Assembly: GCF_900637185.1 (NCBI RefSeq)
Contig: NZ_LR134352.1
Span: 3,400,001-3,464,000, forward strand
Direction: 5' to 3'
Length of the DNA stretch: 64,000 bases
DNA from: Nocardia asteroides
GTDB taxonomy: Bacteria; Actinomycetota; Actinomycetes; Mycobacteriales; Mycobacteriaceae
The notes beneath the pieces were generated by a model. That model did no database searches and was not told the origin of the DNA. It saw nothing but the letters and a program-made list of their open reading frames with translations. The number at the start of each line of letters is the position of its first letter. Position 1 is the stretch's first letter. Below, piece after piece: positions 16,142 through 24,418 of the stretch. The position numbers and the translations under genes were made by a program.

Positions 16142-17245
16142 GTGAGCAGGCACGGGCTGACTGTCGGTGTCGAAGAGGAATTCCTGTTGACCGACCCCGA
16201 CTCCGGCGCGCCGGCGCCGAAGAACACCCAGGTCGCCGCGACCGCGCGGCGCGCGGGACTCGATCTGCAGCTGGAACTGACCAGCTGTCAGGTGGAGACC
16301 AGCACCGGCGTGCACTCCGACATCGGCGAGCTGCTGACCGAACTGCGCACGTCCCGGCGCCGGGTCGCCGAATGCGCGCTCGAGCACGGCGCGCGGCTGC
16401 TCGCGGTCGCCGTCCCGCCGACCGTCCCGCAGGGCTACCCGGTCACCGCGACCCCGCGCTATCAGCGCATCGCGCGCACCTTCGGCATGCTCGCCCACGA
16501 ACAGGGCCTGTGCGGTTGTCACGTGCACGTCGGGGTGCCCGATCGGGAGACCGCGGTACTGGTGTCCAATCATGTGCGCCCCTGGCTGCCGGTCCTGCTG
16601 GCCACCACCGCCAACTCGGCGGTCTACCAGGGCACGCCCACCGGCTACGCGAGCTGGCGCAGCATCATGTGGCGGCGGTGGCCCAGCGCGGGCCCGCCGC
16701 CGTATTTCTCCTCGCTGGAGGACTACGAGTCGATCGTGGCGATGATGCGCGCCAGCGGCAGCATCCTGGACAACAAGATGGTGTACTGGGACGTCCGACT
16801 GTCGGAGTCGTTTCCCACGGTGGAGATCCGGGTCAGCGACGTGCCCGCCACCGCCGAGGAGTCGGCGCTGCTGGCCGCGTTGATCCGCGGCATCGTCGAC
16901 ACCGGTCTGCACGCGATCGCCGACGGCCAACCGGCCGCACCGGTGACCGGCGAGGTACTGCGCGCCGCCTATTGGAATGCCGCGCATTCGGGCCTGGACG
17001 GCAACGGCGTCGACCTCACCGACGGTCGGGTGGTCCCGCACCGGGAACTGCTGGCCCAGCTCGTCCGCACGATCGAACCCGCCCTGGTGACCGCCGGGGA
17101 CGACGCCTTCGTGGCGGAGGCGATCGCGGCGCTGATCGAGCGCGGCAACGGTGCCCGCAGGCAACTCACCGCCCTGCGGTCCCGCCACGACATCGGCGAC
17201 GTGGTCGACGAACTGGCCGCCGCGACGCTGGAGGGCTGCGGCTGA
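16142..17245 (+). CDS. Carboxylate-amine ligase, GCS2/YbdK family
   Basis: A 367-residue member of the glutamate-cysteine ligase 2 family. GVEEEFLLTDPDSG (residues 8-21) is the conserved start, followed by ELTSCQVETSTGVHSDI, GCHVHVGVPDRE near 125 and WDVRLSESFPTVEIRVSDVP near 217, which build the ATP/metal site. Enzymes of this group join a carboxylate to an amine using ATP, making gamma-glutamylcysteine or related products; actinomycetes that use mycothiol often carry them with unknown substrates. GTG 16142 follows a strong AAGGAGG. The stop is 3 bases from the convergent usfY gene. Confidence 0.85.
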   Translation: MSRHGLTVGVEEEFLLTDPDSGAPAPKNTQVAATARRAGLDLQLELTSCQVETSTGVHSDIGELLTELRTSRRRVAECALEHGARLLAVAVPPTVPQGYPVTATPRYQRIARTFGMLAHEQGLCGCHVHVGVPDRETAVLVSNHVRPWLPVLLATTANSAVYQGTPTGYASWRSIMWRRWPSAGPPPYFSSLEDYESIVAMMRASGSILDNKMVYWDVRLSESFPTVEIRVSDVPATAEESALLAALIRGIVDTGLHAIADGQPAAPVTGEVLRAAYWNAAHSGLDGNGVDLTDGRVVPHRELLAQLVRTIEPALVTAGDDAFVAEAIAALIERGNGARRQLTALRSRHDIGDVVDELAAATLEGCG

Positions 17246-17248
17246 TTC

Positions 17249-17551
17249 TCAGTGCCCCCGCGGGTCGGTCAGCTCGCGGCCTTCCTTCGCCTTGACCCGG
17301 CGATGCTCGGCGAACACGATCAGCACACCGCCGAGCAGCGACACCGCGGCCAGTGTCGCGGCGATCGCCGCCCAGCCGCCGAAGCCGTAGCCCGCGGCGG
17401 TCAGGGTGAGGCCGACCAGGATGAGCCCGAGGGCGATGAGGATGAGTCCCGGCCAGTTGCGGGTGTCCTCGATGGACTCGCCCGCGTGGGCACGGGTGGT
17501 GCGCGCGTCGTCGGGGAAACGATCGTCGCGGCGGGGATCGGGAGCGTTCAT
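17249..17551 (-). CDS. usfY: UsfY-family membrane protein of the SigF regulon
   Basis: A 100-residue protein. Residues 17-36 (ARTTRAHAGESIEDTRNWPG) and the end of the second membrane segment (FAEHRRVK) match mycobacterial UsfY, whose gene neighbours sigF. Two membrane helices are visible (about 36-57, LILIALGLILVGLTLTAAGYG, and 60-80). Its function is unknown in any organism I can recall. ATG 17551 has the ribosome site AGGAAAGG. It is the third gene behind the SigF-type promoter at 19131-19155 (epimerase, lipoprotein, usfY), which fits the family's known SigF control. Confidence 0.75.
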   Translation of the reverse strand: MNAPDPRRDDRFPDDARTTRAHAGESIEDTRNWPGLILIALGLILVGLTLTAAGYGFGGWAAIAATLAAVSLLGGVLIVFAEHRRVKAKEGRELTDPRGH

Positions 17552-17577
17552 GGCTGGTCCTTTCCTGAGGCGCGGGA

Positions 17578-17985
17578 TCAGAAGCCGAGCAGGCCCGACG
17601 CCAGGTCGTCGATCTCGAGGGTGGCCAGCACCTGGTCGCGCACGTCGGGGCAGTGCGCGACGGCGGTGGTGTCGATCGCCTCGCGGTTGCGGGTGACGGC
17701 GGCGTTGACCGCGCCGTTGCGCAGCGCCCAGTTGTGCACCGTGCCGTTGTAGGACACGCGCGCCACGGCCGGGCCCTGCTGCTGCCAGTGGCCGATCTCG
17801 GCCCGCAGCATGTCGCACAGCTGAGTCGCCGCCTCGTCGCTGATCTCGGGTGATTCGGCCCCGGGCGGCACCGTGGGACCCACCGGATCGGTGGTCGTGC
17901 CGCAAGCGGTGAGCCCGGCGGCGATCGCGACGACCGCGAGCGCGGTGCGCCGGATACGGGCGGGACGGGGGAGGGACAGGGTCAT
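17578..17985 (-). CDS. Small secreted lipoprotein, hemophore-like length
   Basis: A 135-residue protein with a lipoprotein signal: basic start (PRPARIRR), hydrophobic ALAVVAIAAGLTAC and a lipobox cysteine at residue 27. The mature part has two further cysteines (TQLCDML and AHCPDVRD), probably a disulphide, and is mainly helical, like small mycobacterial hemophore-related or PASTA-unrelated secreted proteins. The exact family is not certain. ATG 17985 follows AAGGAGAT. It lies 32 bases after the epimerase gene and 26 before usfY, so the three form one stress operon. Confidence 0.7.
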   Translation of the reverse strand: MTLSLPRPARIRRTALAVVAIAAGLTACGTTTDPVGPTVPPGAESPEISDEAATQLCDMLRAEIGHWQQQGPAVARVSYNGTVHNWALRNGAVNAAVTRNREAIDTTAVAHCPDVRDQVLATLEIDDLASGLLGF

Positions 17986-18017
17986 GGGAATCTCCTTGCT
18001 CGCCGTGGGCCGCCGGG

Positions 18018-19085
18018 TTACACCCGCAGTTCGGCCTCTTCGCGGCTGCCGACGCCGGTGGTGAATTCGTGGATCCGCCATGGCCCACCGGCGTGGGGGT
18101 CCAGTGGCGGGGTGCCCGCGCCGGCGCCGGTGCGCAGTCCGTCCAGCATCTCGCGCAGCGCCGCCGCGGAGCTGTAGCGCGGAATCCAGCCCAGGTCCTC
18201 GCGGGCGCGGGCGGTGTCCATCAGGGGCAGGTTCATCATCGCGTCGAACAGGTCGGGGGTCGCGGGCACGAGGTGGCTGTGCCACGCCGCGGACAGCGCG
18301 GTGCGGACCAGCCGGGGCGGGACGGTCACCGTGCGCGCGCCCATGACGGTGCGGAGCACGCCCGGGTCGACGACCGGTTCGGCGGCCAGGTTGAAGGGCC
18401 CGCGGGCCTGCGAGGTGACCGCGAGGGCATAGGCGGCGCCCACATCACGGCTGTGCACCGCCTGGAATCGCAGCCCGCGGGGGATGGGCAGGATCGGCGG
18501 CAGACCCGGCCGCACGAGCCGGTTCGGCATGAGCGGGCCGAGGAACAGCCTGCGCTGCTGACCCGCCGACTCACGCCGGAAGCTGAACGCCGGACGCATC
18601 CGGACGACCCGCCGTTCCGGTTCCTCTACCTCGAAGCGATCGAGCAGCCTTTCGACATAAGCCTTTTCGCGCATGTAGCCCGCGGCGGGCCAGCCGTCGG
18701 TGGGCCAGCTCTCGGGCACCATCCGGTCGTCGGCACACGGCGCGTAGGCCCCCACCGAGGAGGCGTAGACGAACGCGGGCACCTGGGCGGCCGACACCGC
18801 CCGCAGCACCCGTTCGGTGCCGCCGACATTGTTGCGCCAGGTGGTCAGCGGTTGCCGGGCCGGCTGGAACAGCCATGCCAGGTGGACGACCACATCGGCA
18901 CCGTGGAACCACGTCTCGAGTTCGTCGGTCCTGATGTCGGCCCCCACCCACTGCACGCCGGGCCGCGATTCGGCGGGTACCCGCCGCGCGATCCCCACCA
19001 CGGAATCCACCCGCGAATCCCCCGCGAGCGCCTCCAACAGGCTGGTGCCGATGTTTCCGGTCGCGCCGACGACGACTACCCGCAT
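18018..19085 (-). CDS. NAD-dependent epimerase/dehydratase (extended SDR)
   Basis: A 355-residue extended SDR. VVVVGATGNIGTSLLEAL (residues 3-20) is the Rossmann loop; DVVVHLAWLF, TERVLRAVSAA, VYASSVGAY and YMREKAYVE (YxxxK, near 156) complete the signature. The C-terminal part (DLFDAMMNLPLMDTARAREDLGW) resembles sugar-nucleotide or 3-beta-HSD-like epimerases; the substrate is unknown. ATG 19085 follows GAGGAGCAGAC. It heads the epimerase-lipoprotein-usfY operon behind a near-perfect SigF-type promoter, so it is probably a general stress gene. Confidence 0.82.
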   Translation of the reverse strand: MRVVVVGATGNIGTSLLEALAGDSRVDSVVGIARRVPAESRPGVQWVGADIRTDELETWFHGADVVVHLAWLFQPARQPLTTWRNNVGGTERVLRAVSAAQVPAFVYASSVGAYAPCADDRMVPESWPTDGWPAAGYMREKAYVERLLDRFEVEEPERRVVRMRPAFSFRRESAGQQRRLFLGPLMPNRLVRPGLPPILPIPRGLRFQAVHSRDVGAAYALAVTSQARGPFNLAAEPVVDPGVLRTVMGARTVTVPPRLVRTALSAAWHSHLVPATPDLFDAMMNLPLMDTARAREDLGWIPRYSSAAALREMLDGLRTGAGAGTPPLDPHAGGPWRIHEFTTGVGSREEAELRV

Positions 19086-19130
19086 GTCTGCTCCTCGGAT
19101 CGAAGGTCCGGTCGGTCCTACGCCCGGCGA

Positions 19131-19155
19131 CTACCCGGCCGCCACCCGCCGAAAC
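19131..19155 (-). promoter_or_regulatory. SigF-type promoter for epimerase-lipoprotein-usfY
   Basis: Minus strand: GTTT (19155-19152), 15 bases, GGGTAG (19136-19131), 46 bases before ATG 19085. The -35 box lies in an inverted repeat (CCGAAACGG 19149-19157 and CCGTTTCGG 19164-19172) that could bind another regulator. Confidence 0.7.
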
Positions 19156-19185
19156 GGTCACCACCGTTTCGGGCCGGGGAACGCG

Positions 19186-19219
19186 CCGGGGGCCGGCGTG
19201 CACGCACGCCGGCCCCCGG
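19186..19219 (-). terminator. Very stable hairpin terminator after csbD
   Basis: A perfect 15-bp stem (CCGGGGGCCGGCGTG, 19186-19200, pairing with 19205-19219) with loop CACG, starting 9 bases after the csbD stop. It insulates csbD from the epimerase operon. Confidence 0.8.
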
Positions 19220-19227
19220 GGAGGCGG

Positions 19228-19401
19228 TCAGTCGCGGAACGCGTCCTTGACCTTCTCGCCGGCGTCCTTGAGGTTCGCCTTGGCCTGGTCGGTGCGTCCT
19301 TCGCGCTCGAGATCCCGGTCGTCGCCGGTCTTGCCCGCGGCCTCCTTGGCCTTGCCCGCCAACTCCTCGGCCTTGTTCTTCGCCTTGTCTGCCAAGCTCA
19401 T
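19228..19401 (-). CDS. CsbD-family general stress protein (57 residues)
   Basis: A short gene: ATG 19401, stop TGA 19230-19228. The product is very charged and helical (MSLADKAKNKAEELAGKAK at the start, DQAKANLKDAGEKVKDAFRD at the end), the CsbD pattern of alternating Lys/Ala/Glu repeats. CsbD proteins are induced by SigB-type factors in Bacillus and relatives; their molecular role is not settled. Ribosome site AAAGGAA. It stands alone between its own SigF-type promoter (19474-19498) and a strong terminator, a complete monocistronic stress unit. Confidence 0.9.
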   Translation of the reverse strand: MSLADKAKNKAEELAGKAKEAAGKTGDDRDLEREGRTDQAKANLKDAGEKVKDAFRD

Positions 19402-19473
19402 GGTGGCATTCCTTTCAGACAGTTCGCTCGGCCACGTCGTGACCGTGGGCCGTCCTGGGGACCCACCGCGGTG

Positions 19474-19498
19474 CTACCCGGGTCCGGCGAGGCCAAAC
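19474..19498 (-). promoter_or_regulatory. SigF-type promoter for csbD
   Basis: Minus strand: GTTT (19498-19495), 15 bases, GGGTAG (19479-19474), 73 bases before ATG 19401. This is an identical box pair to the epimerase promoter; a CsbD gene behind it is the expected target of a SigB/SigF factor. Confidence 0.75.
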
Positions 19499-19588
19499 AG
19501 GCACCCCGCCCGAAACCGCCCGGTTTTCGCGGTGTCACCTGCGGTCATGTCGATTGTGTGGCGACCGTGGGCCCGGTCGGCGACGCCC

Positions 19589-20371
19589 TCACCGGACCGC
19601 GAGCAGCTCCGGCCGCTTGGCGAAGCGTCCGTCCGCCGACGAGCGGCCGGTCAGCCGCCTGCTCAGCCATGGGCCGAGAAAGGTTGCCAGCCAGCGGAGT
19701 TCGTCCCTGGCGGTGACCAGCGGGTGCGACACCGGCAGGGCGGGATCCAACGGCCGGGTCCAGGCGTCGTCGGCGCCCGGCAGACCCAGTGCCTCGGCGA
19801 GCGCGTCGGCGATGCGCTGGTGACCCAGCGGGCTCGCGTGCAGCCGGTCCGCGGCCCACAGCCGCCGATCGGTGACCACCGGGTGCGCCGCCGTCTCGGC
19901 GACGAGCACCCCGTAGCGCCGGGCCGAGGCCCGGATCCGGTCGTTGAGCGCGCCGACCCGGCCCGCCAGCGGCCGGGCCAGCGGCGTCAGGCGGGTGACA
20001 TCGGGATAGGTCACCGTCAGCACGACGGCGCCCGAGGCGGCGAGTCCGGCGAACATCGCGTCCAGATGCCGCATCACCTCGTCGAGGTCGAAGCCCGGCC
20101 GCAGCAGGTCGTTCATCCCGGCGACCACGGTCGCCACATCCGGTTCCAGGGCCAGGGCGGGCGCCAGCTGTTCGGCCCTGACCTGCGCCGCGAGCTTGCC
20201 CCGCACCGCCAGATTCGCGTACCGCACCCGGGGTTCCGCCACGGCCAGCCGTTCGGCGAACCGGTCGGCCAGTCCGCGCAGCCCGGTGCTGTCGTCCCCG
20301 TCGCCGACCCCCTCGGTCTGACTGTCCCCGAGCGCCACGTACCGGGTGAATCGGCCCCTGCGGTTCGTCAC
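19589..20371 (-). CDS. SGNH/GDSL-family hydrolase
   Basis: A 260-residue SGNH hydrolase: YVALGDSQTEGVGD holds the catalytic Ser in block I (residue 15), NLAVRG the block II Gly, GMNDLLRP the block III Asn, and DRLHASPLGH the Asp/His pair of block V. No signal peptide, so it acts inside the cell, probably on an ester or lipid. GTG 20371 overlaps the stop of the reductase gene as GTGA, coupling them. It is the last gene of a four-gene operon (NTF2-like protein, FAD oxidoreductase, reductase, this gene). Confidence 0.85.
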   Translation of the reverse strand: MTNRRGRFTRYVALGDSQTEGVGDGDDSTGLRGLADRFAERLAVAEPRVRYANLAVRGKLAAQVRAEQLAPALALEPDVATVVAGMNDLLRPGFDLDEVMRHLDAMFAGLAASGAVVLTVTYPDVTRLTPLARPLAGRVGALNDRIRASARRYGVLVAETAAHPVVTDRRLWAADRLHASPLGHQRIADALAEALGLPGADDAWTRPLDPALPVSHPLVTARDELRWLATFLGPWLSRRLTGRSSADGRFAKRPELLAVR

Positions 20372-21504
20372 AGCTCGATCTCCACATCGGTGAGCGGGTA
20401 GGCCACGCAGGAATGGGTGTAGCCGAAGGTCTCGTCGGACAGCCGCAGTTTCGCTTCCTCGGCGGTGTGGACCTCGCCTCGGCACACCCGCACGCGGCAC
20501 AGACTGCACTCACCCGAACGGCAGGCGGCTTCGGGCCGGATCCCGTTGTCCTCCAGGGCATCCAGCAGCGGGCGTCGTCGCGGCGTGCGGAACGAGCGGC
20601 CCCCGACGGTGACCGTGACCTCCTCGTCGGGCGCGGCCTCGTCGGGCCAGTGTGGCTGCGCGGTGGGGTCGGCGGGCGCGCCGTTGGCCTCGAACCGGAT
20701 CCGTTTGCGCGGATGACCCAGCGCGGTGAGCTGTTCCAGCGCGTACGGGTACAGCGCTTGCGGCCCACAGACATAGACCATCCGGCCGTCCAGCCCGCCC
20801 ACCGCCGCGGTGATGGTCTCGGCCGTGAGGAAACCCGCCGGCCCGGTCCAGCCCGGTTCCGGTTCGGCGATCACGTGGTCGACCTGGATCCCGGGGTGGG
20901 CGGCGGCGAGGGCGTCCAGTTCCGCGCGGAAGATGATGTCGTCGTTCCGTCGCGAGCCGTAGACCAGCGCGAAGGTGCGGTTCAGACCGAGGTCGGCGAT
21001 CTCGCGCAGCATGCTCGTCGCGGGCACCACGCCGGAGCCGCCCGCCAGGAAGACCAGGTCGTCACCGTGGAACAGCGGATTGTGGTGGAAGGTGCCCATC
21101 GGGCCCGTGGTGGTGAGCACCGTACCGACCCGCACCGTGTCGAGCAGCAGGTTGCTGACGCGGCCACCGGGCACCCGGCGCACGGTCAGGTCGTAGTGGT
21201 CGAGCCGGGCGGGGCTCGACGCGATGGCGTACGGGCGGCTGGTGCCGTCGACGAAGACGTTCACGTACTGGCCCGCGTGGAACGGCGGCAGGGCGAGCCG
21301 GTCGCGGCCCTCGAGCCGGAAGGTGGCCGTGGTCGCGGTCTCGGCGATCACCGCGGTGACCACCAGCGACAGCCGGGCGGGATGGTAGTTCTCGACCGTG
21401 GCGCGGACATCGGCGACATGGTCGCGGTGGTCGGGGACCCGGTCGTCGATGGCGGCCAGGATCGCGGTGGCGCCGTCGAAACGAGGGGCGAGAGGATGGG
21501 GCAC
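20368..21504 (-). CDS. Flavin reductase with C-terminal 2Fe-2S ferredoxin domain
   Basis: A 378-residue electron-transfer protein of the phenol-hydroxylase/KshB type. The FAD domain has RPYAIASSPAR (near 90); the NAD(P) domain has VFLAGGSGVVPATSML and VYVCGPQALY; and the plant-type ferredoxin end has CRSGECSLCRVRVC (near 332) with the fourth Cys at HSCVAYP. It would pass electrons from NAD(P)H via FAD to an oxygenase or desaturase. Its neighbour 12 bases upstream is an FAD oxidoreductase, a likely functional partner, though no Rieske or P450 oxygenase gene is in the operon. Confidence 0.88.
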   Translation of the reverse strand: MPHPLAPRFDGATAILAAIDDRVPDHRDHVADVRATVENYHPARLSLVVTAVIAETATTATFRLEGRDRLALPPFHAGQYVNVFVDGTSRPYAIASSPARLDHYDLTVRRVPGGRVSNLLLDTVRVGTVLTTTGPMGTFHHNPLFHGDDLVFLAGGSGVVPATSMLREIADLGLNRTFALVYGSRRNDDIIFRAELDALAAAHPGIQVDHVIAEPEPGWTGPAGFLTAETITAAVGGLDGRMVYVCGPQALYPYALEQLTALGHPRKRIRFEANGAPADPTAQPHWPDEAAPDEEVTVTVGGRSFRTPRRRPLLDALEDNGIRPEAACRSGECSLCRVRVCRGEVHTAEEAKLRLSDETFGYTHSCVAYPLTDVEIEL

Positions 21505-21516
21505 AGCTGTCTCCGT

Positions 21517-23004
21517 TCAGGCGGCCTTGCGGCGCATCAGCCGGCGGGCGACGCGCGCGCCGGCCTCGAGGGTGGGCTGGAATCCGCCGATGCCGGACCA
21601 GGAGCCCGCCAGGTGCAGGCCGGGGACCCCGGTGTCGCGTTCGCTGTCGCGGAACAGCCAGCCCTCGGTCGCGTCCTGGTCGTAGCCGTAGATGGCACCG
21701 CCGGGATGGCCGAGGTAGCGCATCATCGTCAGCGGGGTCGCGACGTCGACTTCCTCGATGGCGTCCCTGATGCCGGGAGTGATGGTCTCGCACAGGTCGA
21801 GCAGTGTGTCGGCGTAGGCGAATTTCGTTCTCGCGTAGTCGGCGGGCGCGAGTTTCTGCCACAGGTCGGCATAGTGCAGCGTCATCAGGCTGATGTGGTT
21901 GGCGCCGCGCGGCGCGAAACCGATCGGCGCCACATCGTAGGAGCTCACGCAGATCCCGCGCGTCGGCTCCAGCGTGCGCCACGCCTCGAAGGTGCGGTCG
22001 TTGTCGGTGTCACGGTTGACGAAGGTGGTGCTGGTGGTGAACCCTAGCTCAGCGGGCGTCGCGTCCAGCCCCATGTGCAGGACGAAGCCGGAGACGCCGA
22101 TCCGCCTGGTGGACAGGTCTTTCCGGACCGCGGCGGGCACGTCGACACCGGTCAGCATGCCGTAGGTCGTCGGGAGCGAGGCATTGGACACCACGTCGTC
22201 GGCGGTGATCTCGGTGCCGTCGTCCAGGCGCACCCCGAACGCGCGCCCGCCCGCGGCGAGGATGGCCGTGACGCCGGTGTTGAATCGCACCTCGCCGCCC
22301 GCGCGCAGGAAGCTGTCGAGCACGGCCGTCGACATCGCCTGCGAACCGCCGCGCACATGCCACGGCTTGAATTCGAAATAGGCGAACAGGGTGAGCGCGA
22401 GATCCTGGAACGGCAGCCGCGACGGCGGCTGGCCGAGGTAGGTCCAGTAGATGCCGAGTGCGACCTTCAGCCGTTCGTCGTCGAAGAACTCGTCGAGAAC
22501 CGCCGCGGTGGAACGCAATCCGTAGGAGAACAGCACCGGGTCGAGCTGCTCGGCGGGCATGCCGCGCATGGCGGCGATCTGCCAGAAGGTCACGGTCTTG
22601 ATCAGCTCGAAGAAGCGCGCCGCGCGATCCCGGCTCCCCGGGAACTCGGCCTCGATCACGTCGAGCGCGCCGTCCCAGTCCGCGGGCAGGGTCAGATCCA
22701 GTTCGCCGGGGACGACCGCGCGATAGAGATCGTGTTCCCGCACGAAGTCCAGTTTGTCGGCGATCCCGAGCTGGGTGAACAGGCCCTCCCGCAGCGACAT
22801 CGGCTGCCCGTCGACACCCACGCCGGACAGCTGGTGCAGCGCCACCTCGAACTCGAAACGTCCACGGCGGAAGGAGGTTCCGCATCCGCCGGGCACATTG
22901 TGCCGCTCCAGCAGCAGGGTTCGCACCCCGGCGCGCTGCAGGGTGGCCGCGGCGGTGAGGCCCGCGTTGCCCGCGCCGACGACGATCGCGTCGTAGTCGC
23001 TCAC
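21517..23004 (-). CDS. Phytoene desaturase-like FAD oxidoreductase
   Basis: A 495-residue FAD enzyme of the carotenoid desaturase/retinol saturase superfamily. VVVGAGNAGLTAAATLQRAG (residues 7-26) binds ADP; HNVPGGCGTSFRRGRFEFE follows; the C-terminus ends LHLAGSWSGIGGFQPTLEAG, the second FAD motif. It may oxidise, reduce or isomerise a polyisoprenoid or hydrophobic substrate. GTG 23004 overlaps the NTF2-like gene stop as GTGA. Its place before a ferredoxin reductase suggests a shared redox reaction. No carotenoid synthesis genes are in the window. Confidence 0.85.
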   Translation of the reverse strand: MSDYDAIVVGAGNAGLTAAATLQRAGVRTLLLERHNVPGGCGTSFRRGRFEFEVALHQLSGVGVDGQPMSLREGLFTQLGIADKLDFVREHDLYRAVVPGELDLTLPADWDGALDVIEAEFPGSRDRAARFFELIKTVTFWQIAAMRGMPAEQLDPVLFSYGLRSTAAVLDEFFDDERLKVALGIYWTYLGQPPSRLPFQDLALTLFAYFEFKPWHVRGGSQAMSTAVLDSFLRAGGEVRFNTGVTAILAAGGRAFGVRLDDGTEITADDVVSNASLPTTYGMLTGVDVPAAVRKDLSTRRIGVSGFVLHMGLDATPAELGFTTSTTFVNRDTDNDRTFEAWRTLEPTRGICVSSYDVAPIGFAPRGANHISLMTLHYADLWQKLAPADYARTKFAYADTLLDLCETITPGIRDAIEEVDVATPLTMMRYLGHPGGAIYGYDQDATEGWLFRDSERDTGVPGLHLAGSWSGIGGFQPTLEAGARVARRLMRRKAA

Positions 23005-23411
23005 GCGCCCGCCGCCTCGCGTTCGACCTGGGCGAAGGCCTCGGCCTTGATCTGCTCGAACTGCTCGCCCATGCGAGTGGCGAGCGCCGTGGCCCCCGAC
23101 AGCGGGCGCACCATCACCATGAAGTCGTCGATCCGCCCGTCCTCGTCGAAGTGCAGGAAGTCGCACCCGGTGATCTTCTTGCCGTCCACGGTCGCCTCGA
23201 AGACGAACGCGTGGTCACGGCCGTCGGCGATCTCGCGCACGTAGCGGAAGTCCTCGAACACGCGCAGCACGGCGCGCAGGATGGCGGCGGTGATGGCCTT
23301 GCCCGGATACGGCTGGAACGCCACCGGGCTGGTGAAGACGACATCGTCGGCCAGCAGGGCCTCGACGGCGTCGGAGTCGCGGGCTTCGACAGCTGCTCGG
23401 AAGGGATGCAT
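23001..23411 (-). CDS. NTF2/SnoaL-like protein
   Basis: A 136-residue cone-fold protein: the N-terminal helix HPFRAAVEARDSDAVEALLADDVVF and C-terminal strands GCDFLHFDEDGRIDDFMVMVRP are characteristic. Members are small enzymes (isomerase, cyclase) or binding proteins. ATG 23411 follows GAGAGG. First gene of the four-gene redox operon; its promoter region contains the perfect palindrome CAACTAGTTG just upstream of the ribosome site. It may help the following FAD enzyme handle a hydrophobic substrate. Confidence 0.82.
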   Translation of the reverse strand: MHPFRAAVEARDSDAVEALLADDVVFTSPVAFQPYPGKAITAAILRAVLRVFEDFRYVREIADGRDHAFVFEATVDGKKITGCDFLHFDEDGRIDDFMVMVRPLSGATALATRMGEQFEQIKAEAFAQVEREAAGA

Positions 23412-23428
23412 GCTCGACCTCTCATAGA

Positions 23429-23438
23429 CAACTAGTTG
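23429..23438. promoter_or_regulatory. Candidate operator of the four-gene redox operon
   Basis: A perfect 10-bp palindrome CAACTAGTTG, extended by a partial CTAG copy (23441-23444), 18 bases upstream of ATG 23411, in an unusually AT-rich patch. The likely binder (TetR or MarR type) is not known; no regulator gene is adjacent. Confidence 0.35.
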
Positions 23439-23600
23439 ACTAGGTGGAGGGAACACTAGCGCTGAATTTCCCCAGTTGTCCAGGATATGGAGAGCATCGA
23501 ATTGACTATTTATGCGGAGCGGGAGACCATTCGCTGGGCCGACTTCGCCCTGTCGGTCATCGACCGCCGGGTCGACGTCCTCGTGTGACCGTGCCCGTCC

Positions 23601-24011
23601 TCACGGATTGGTGAGTGGCTCCGGTGTGGTGTTGGCCGCGTCGCCGATCAGCCGCCTGCGCAGCAGCACCTTGCCCTGTTCGGCGCCCTTGCGGCTCTCG
23701 TGCTGGGCGCGGCGGAAGAACTCGGCCTTCTCGGGGTCGCCCGCGCGGTCGGCCTCGTGTGCGAAGTGCTCCATGCGCAATGCGGAGCGCAGGCAGGTCT
23801 CGACGAACCAGATCAGGTCGTAGTCCTTGTCCTTGGTGCCGGTGTGCCTGCCCGCTTCGTCGCCGCCGACGGTCGCCGCGCTGCGATCGGCCGAGCCGTC
23901 CAGCGCCGATGCCAGTTCACCACGCAGGCGCCGCGCCGTGGCTTCGTCGCCGGCGTCGTCGGCGGTCGTGATGTCCTGGCGCCACTGCGCGATGAGATCC
24001 CGCGAAACCAT
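23601..24011 (-). CDS. Unknown helical protein with DKDYDLIWF motif (136 residues)
   Basis: A soluble, helical protein. Residues 1-50 form one amphipathic region; residues 57-122 (TGTKDKDYDLIWF, then helices with ALRMEHFAHEADRAGD and AEFFRRAQHESRKGAEQ) match the 76-residue protein at 50245-50475 almost residue by residue. The conserved E/D-H pattern of the helices recalls ferritin-like or PA2169-type stress proteins, but no metal site can be proved. ATG 24011 follows GGAGGAAACC. It lies 29 bases after another small gene and shares its SigF-like promoter (24383-24407). Confidence 0.7.
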   Translation of the reverse strand: MVSRDLIAQWRQDITTADDAGDEATARRLRGELASALDGSADRSAATVGGDEAGRHTGTKDKDYDLIWFVETCLRSALRMEHFAHEADRAGDPEKAEFFRRAQHESRKGAEQGKVLLRRRLIGDAANTTPEPLTNP

Positions 24012-24040
24012 GGTTTCCTCCTCCGGGCGACCCCGCCGGA

Positions 24041-24271
24041 TCACCGGTCGACCGCGTATTCGGTGTTGCGGAGGGCCTCGGCCACCGCCTCCAGCCGCCA
24101 TTGCGCCTGCGGCGACAACCCGGCCGCGCACGTGCACAGCCTGCGCAGGCCCGGATCGGCCAAGCGCACGAGCAGGCTGTTGTCGTGCAGCACGACCGAG
24201 GTGGTACCCGCGGCGGGCTCACCGTCGGTGATGGGCGGGGTGGGCGGCCGGGGGGAATCGAAGAGCGGCAT
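24041..24271 (-). CDS. Unknown small protein (76 residues)
   Basis: ATG 24271 has a textbook ribosome site (CCAGGAGG). The product has a Pro-rich start (SPRPPTPPITDG) and a folded part with SVVLHDNSLLVRLADPGLRRLCTC, two cysteines (CTC), and a closing amphipathic helix QAQWRLEAVAEALRNTEY. I do not recognise a family. The gene is 110 bases after a SigF-like promoter and followed closely by the 136-residue DKDYD protein, suggesting a two-gene stress operon. Confidence 0.6.
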   Translation of the reverse strand: MPLFDSPRPPTPPITDGEPAAGTTSVVLHDNSLLVRLADPGLRRLCTCAAGLSPQAQWRLEAVAEALRNTEYAVDR

Positions 24272-24382
24272 GCTACCTCCTGGGCGTGTCCCCGAGCGGT
24301 GTGTCGCCGTGCCACCGATGGAATCGGCCGCCCGAGCACCAGAACCGACGAGGTGAGCGGTGTTGACGTGGCACAACGCCGA

Positions 24383-24407
24383 GTGCCCCACCCCGGCAAG
24401 GTCAAAC
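24383..24407 (-). promoter_or_regulatory. SigF-like promoter for the 76/136-residue gene pair
   Basis: Minus strand: GTTT (24407-24404), 15 bases, GGGCAC (24388-24383), 111 bases before ATG 24271 and just after the FAD dehydrogenase stop. The -10 has C for T; kept because its paralogue gene at 50245 also has a site of this type. Confidence 0.4.
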
Positions 24408-24418
24408 AGCCGGCAGCG

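Noticed and set aside
23487..23588. 33-codon ORF in the 23412-23600 gap
   Set aside because: No ribosome site, no recognisable fold; it may be a chance frame or a remnant.
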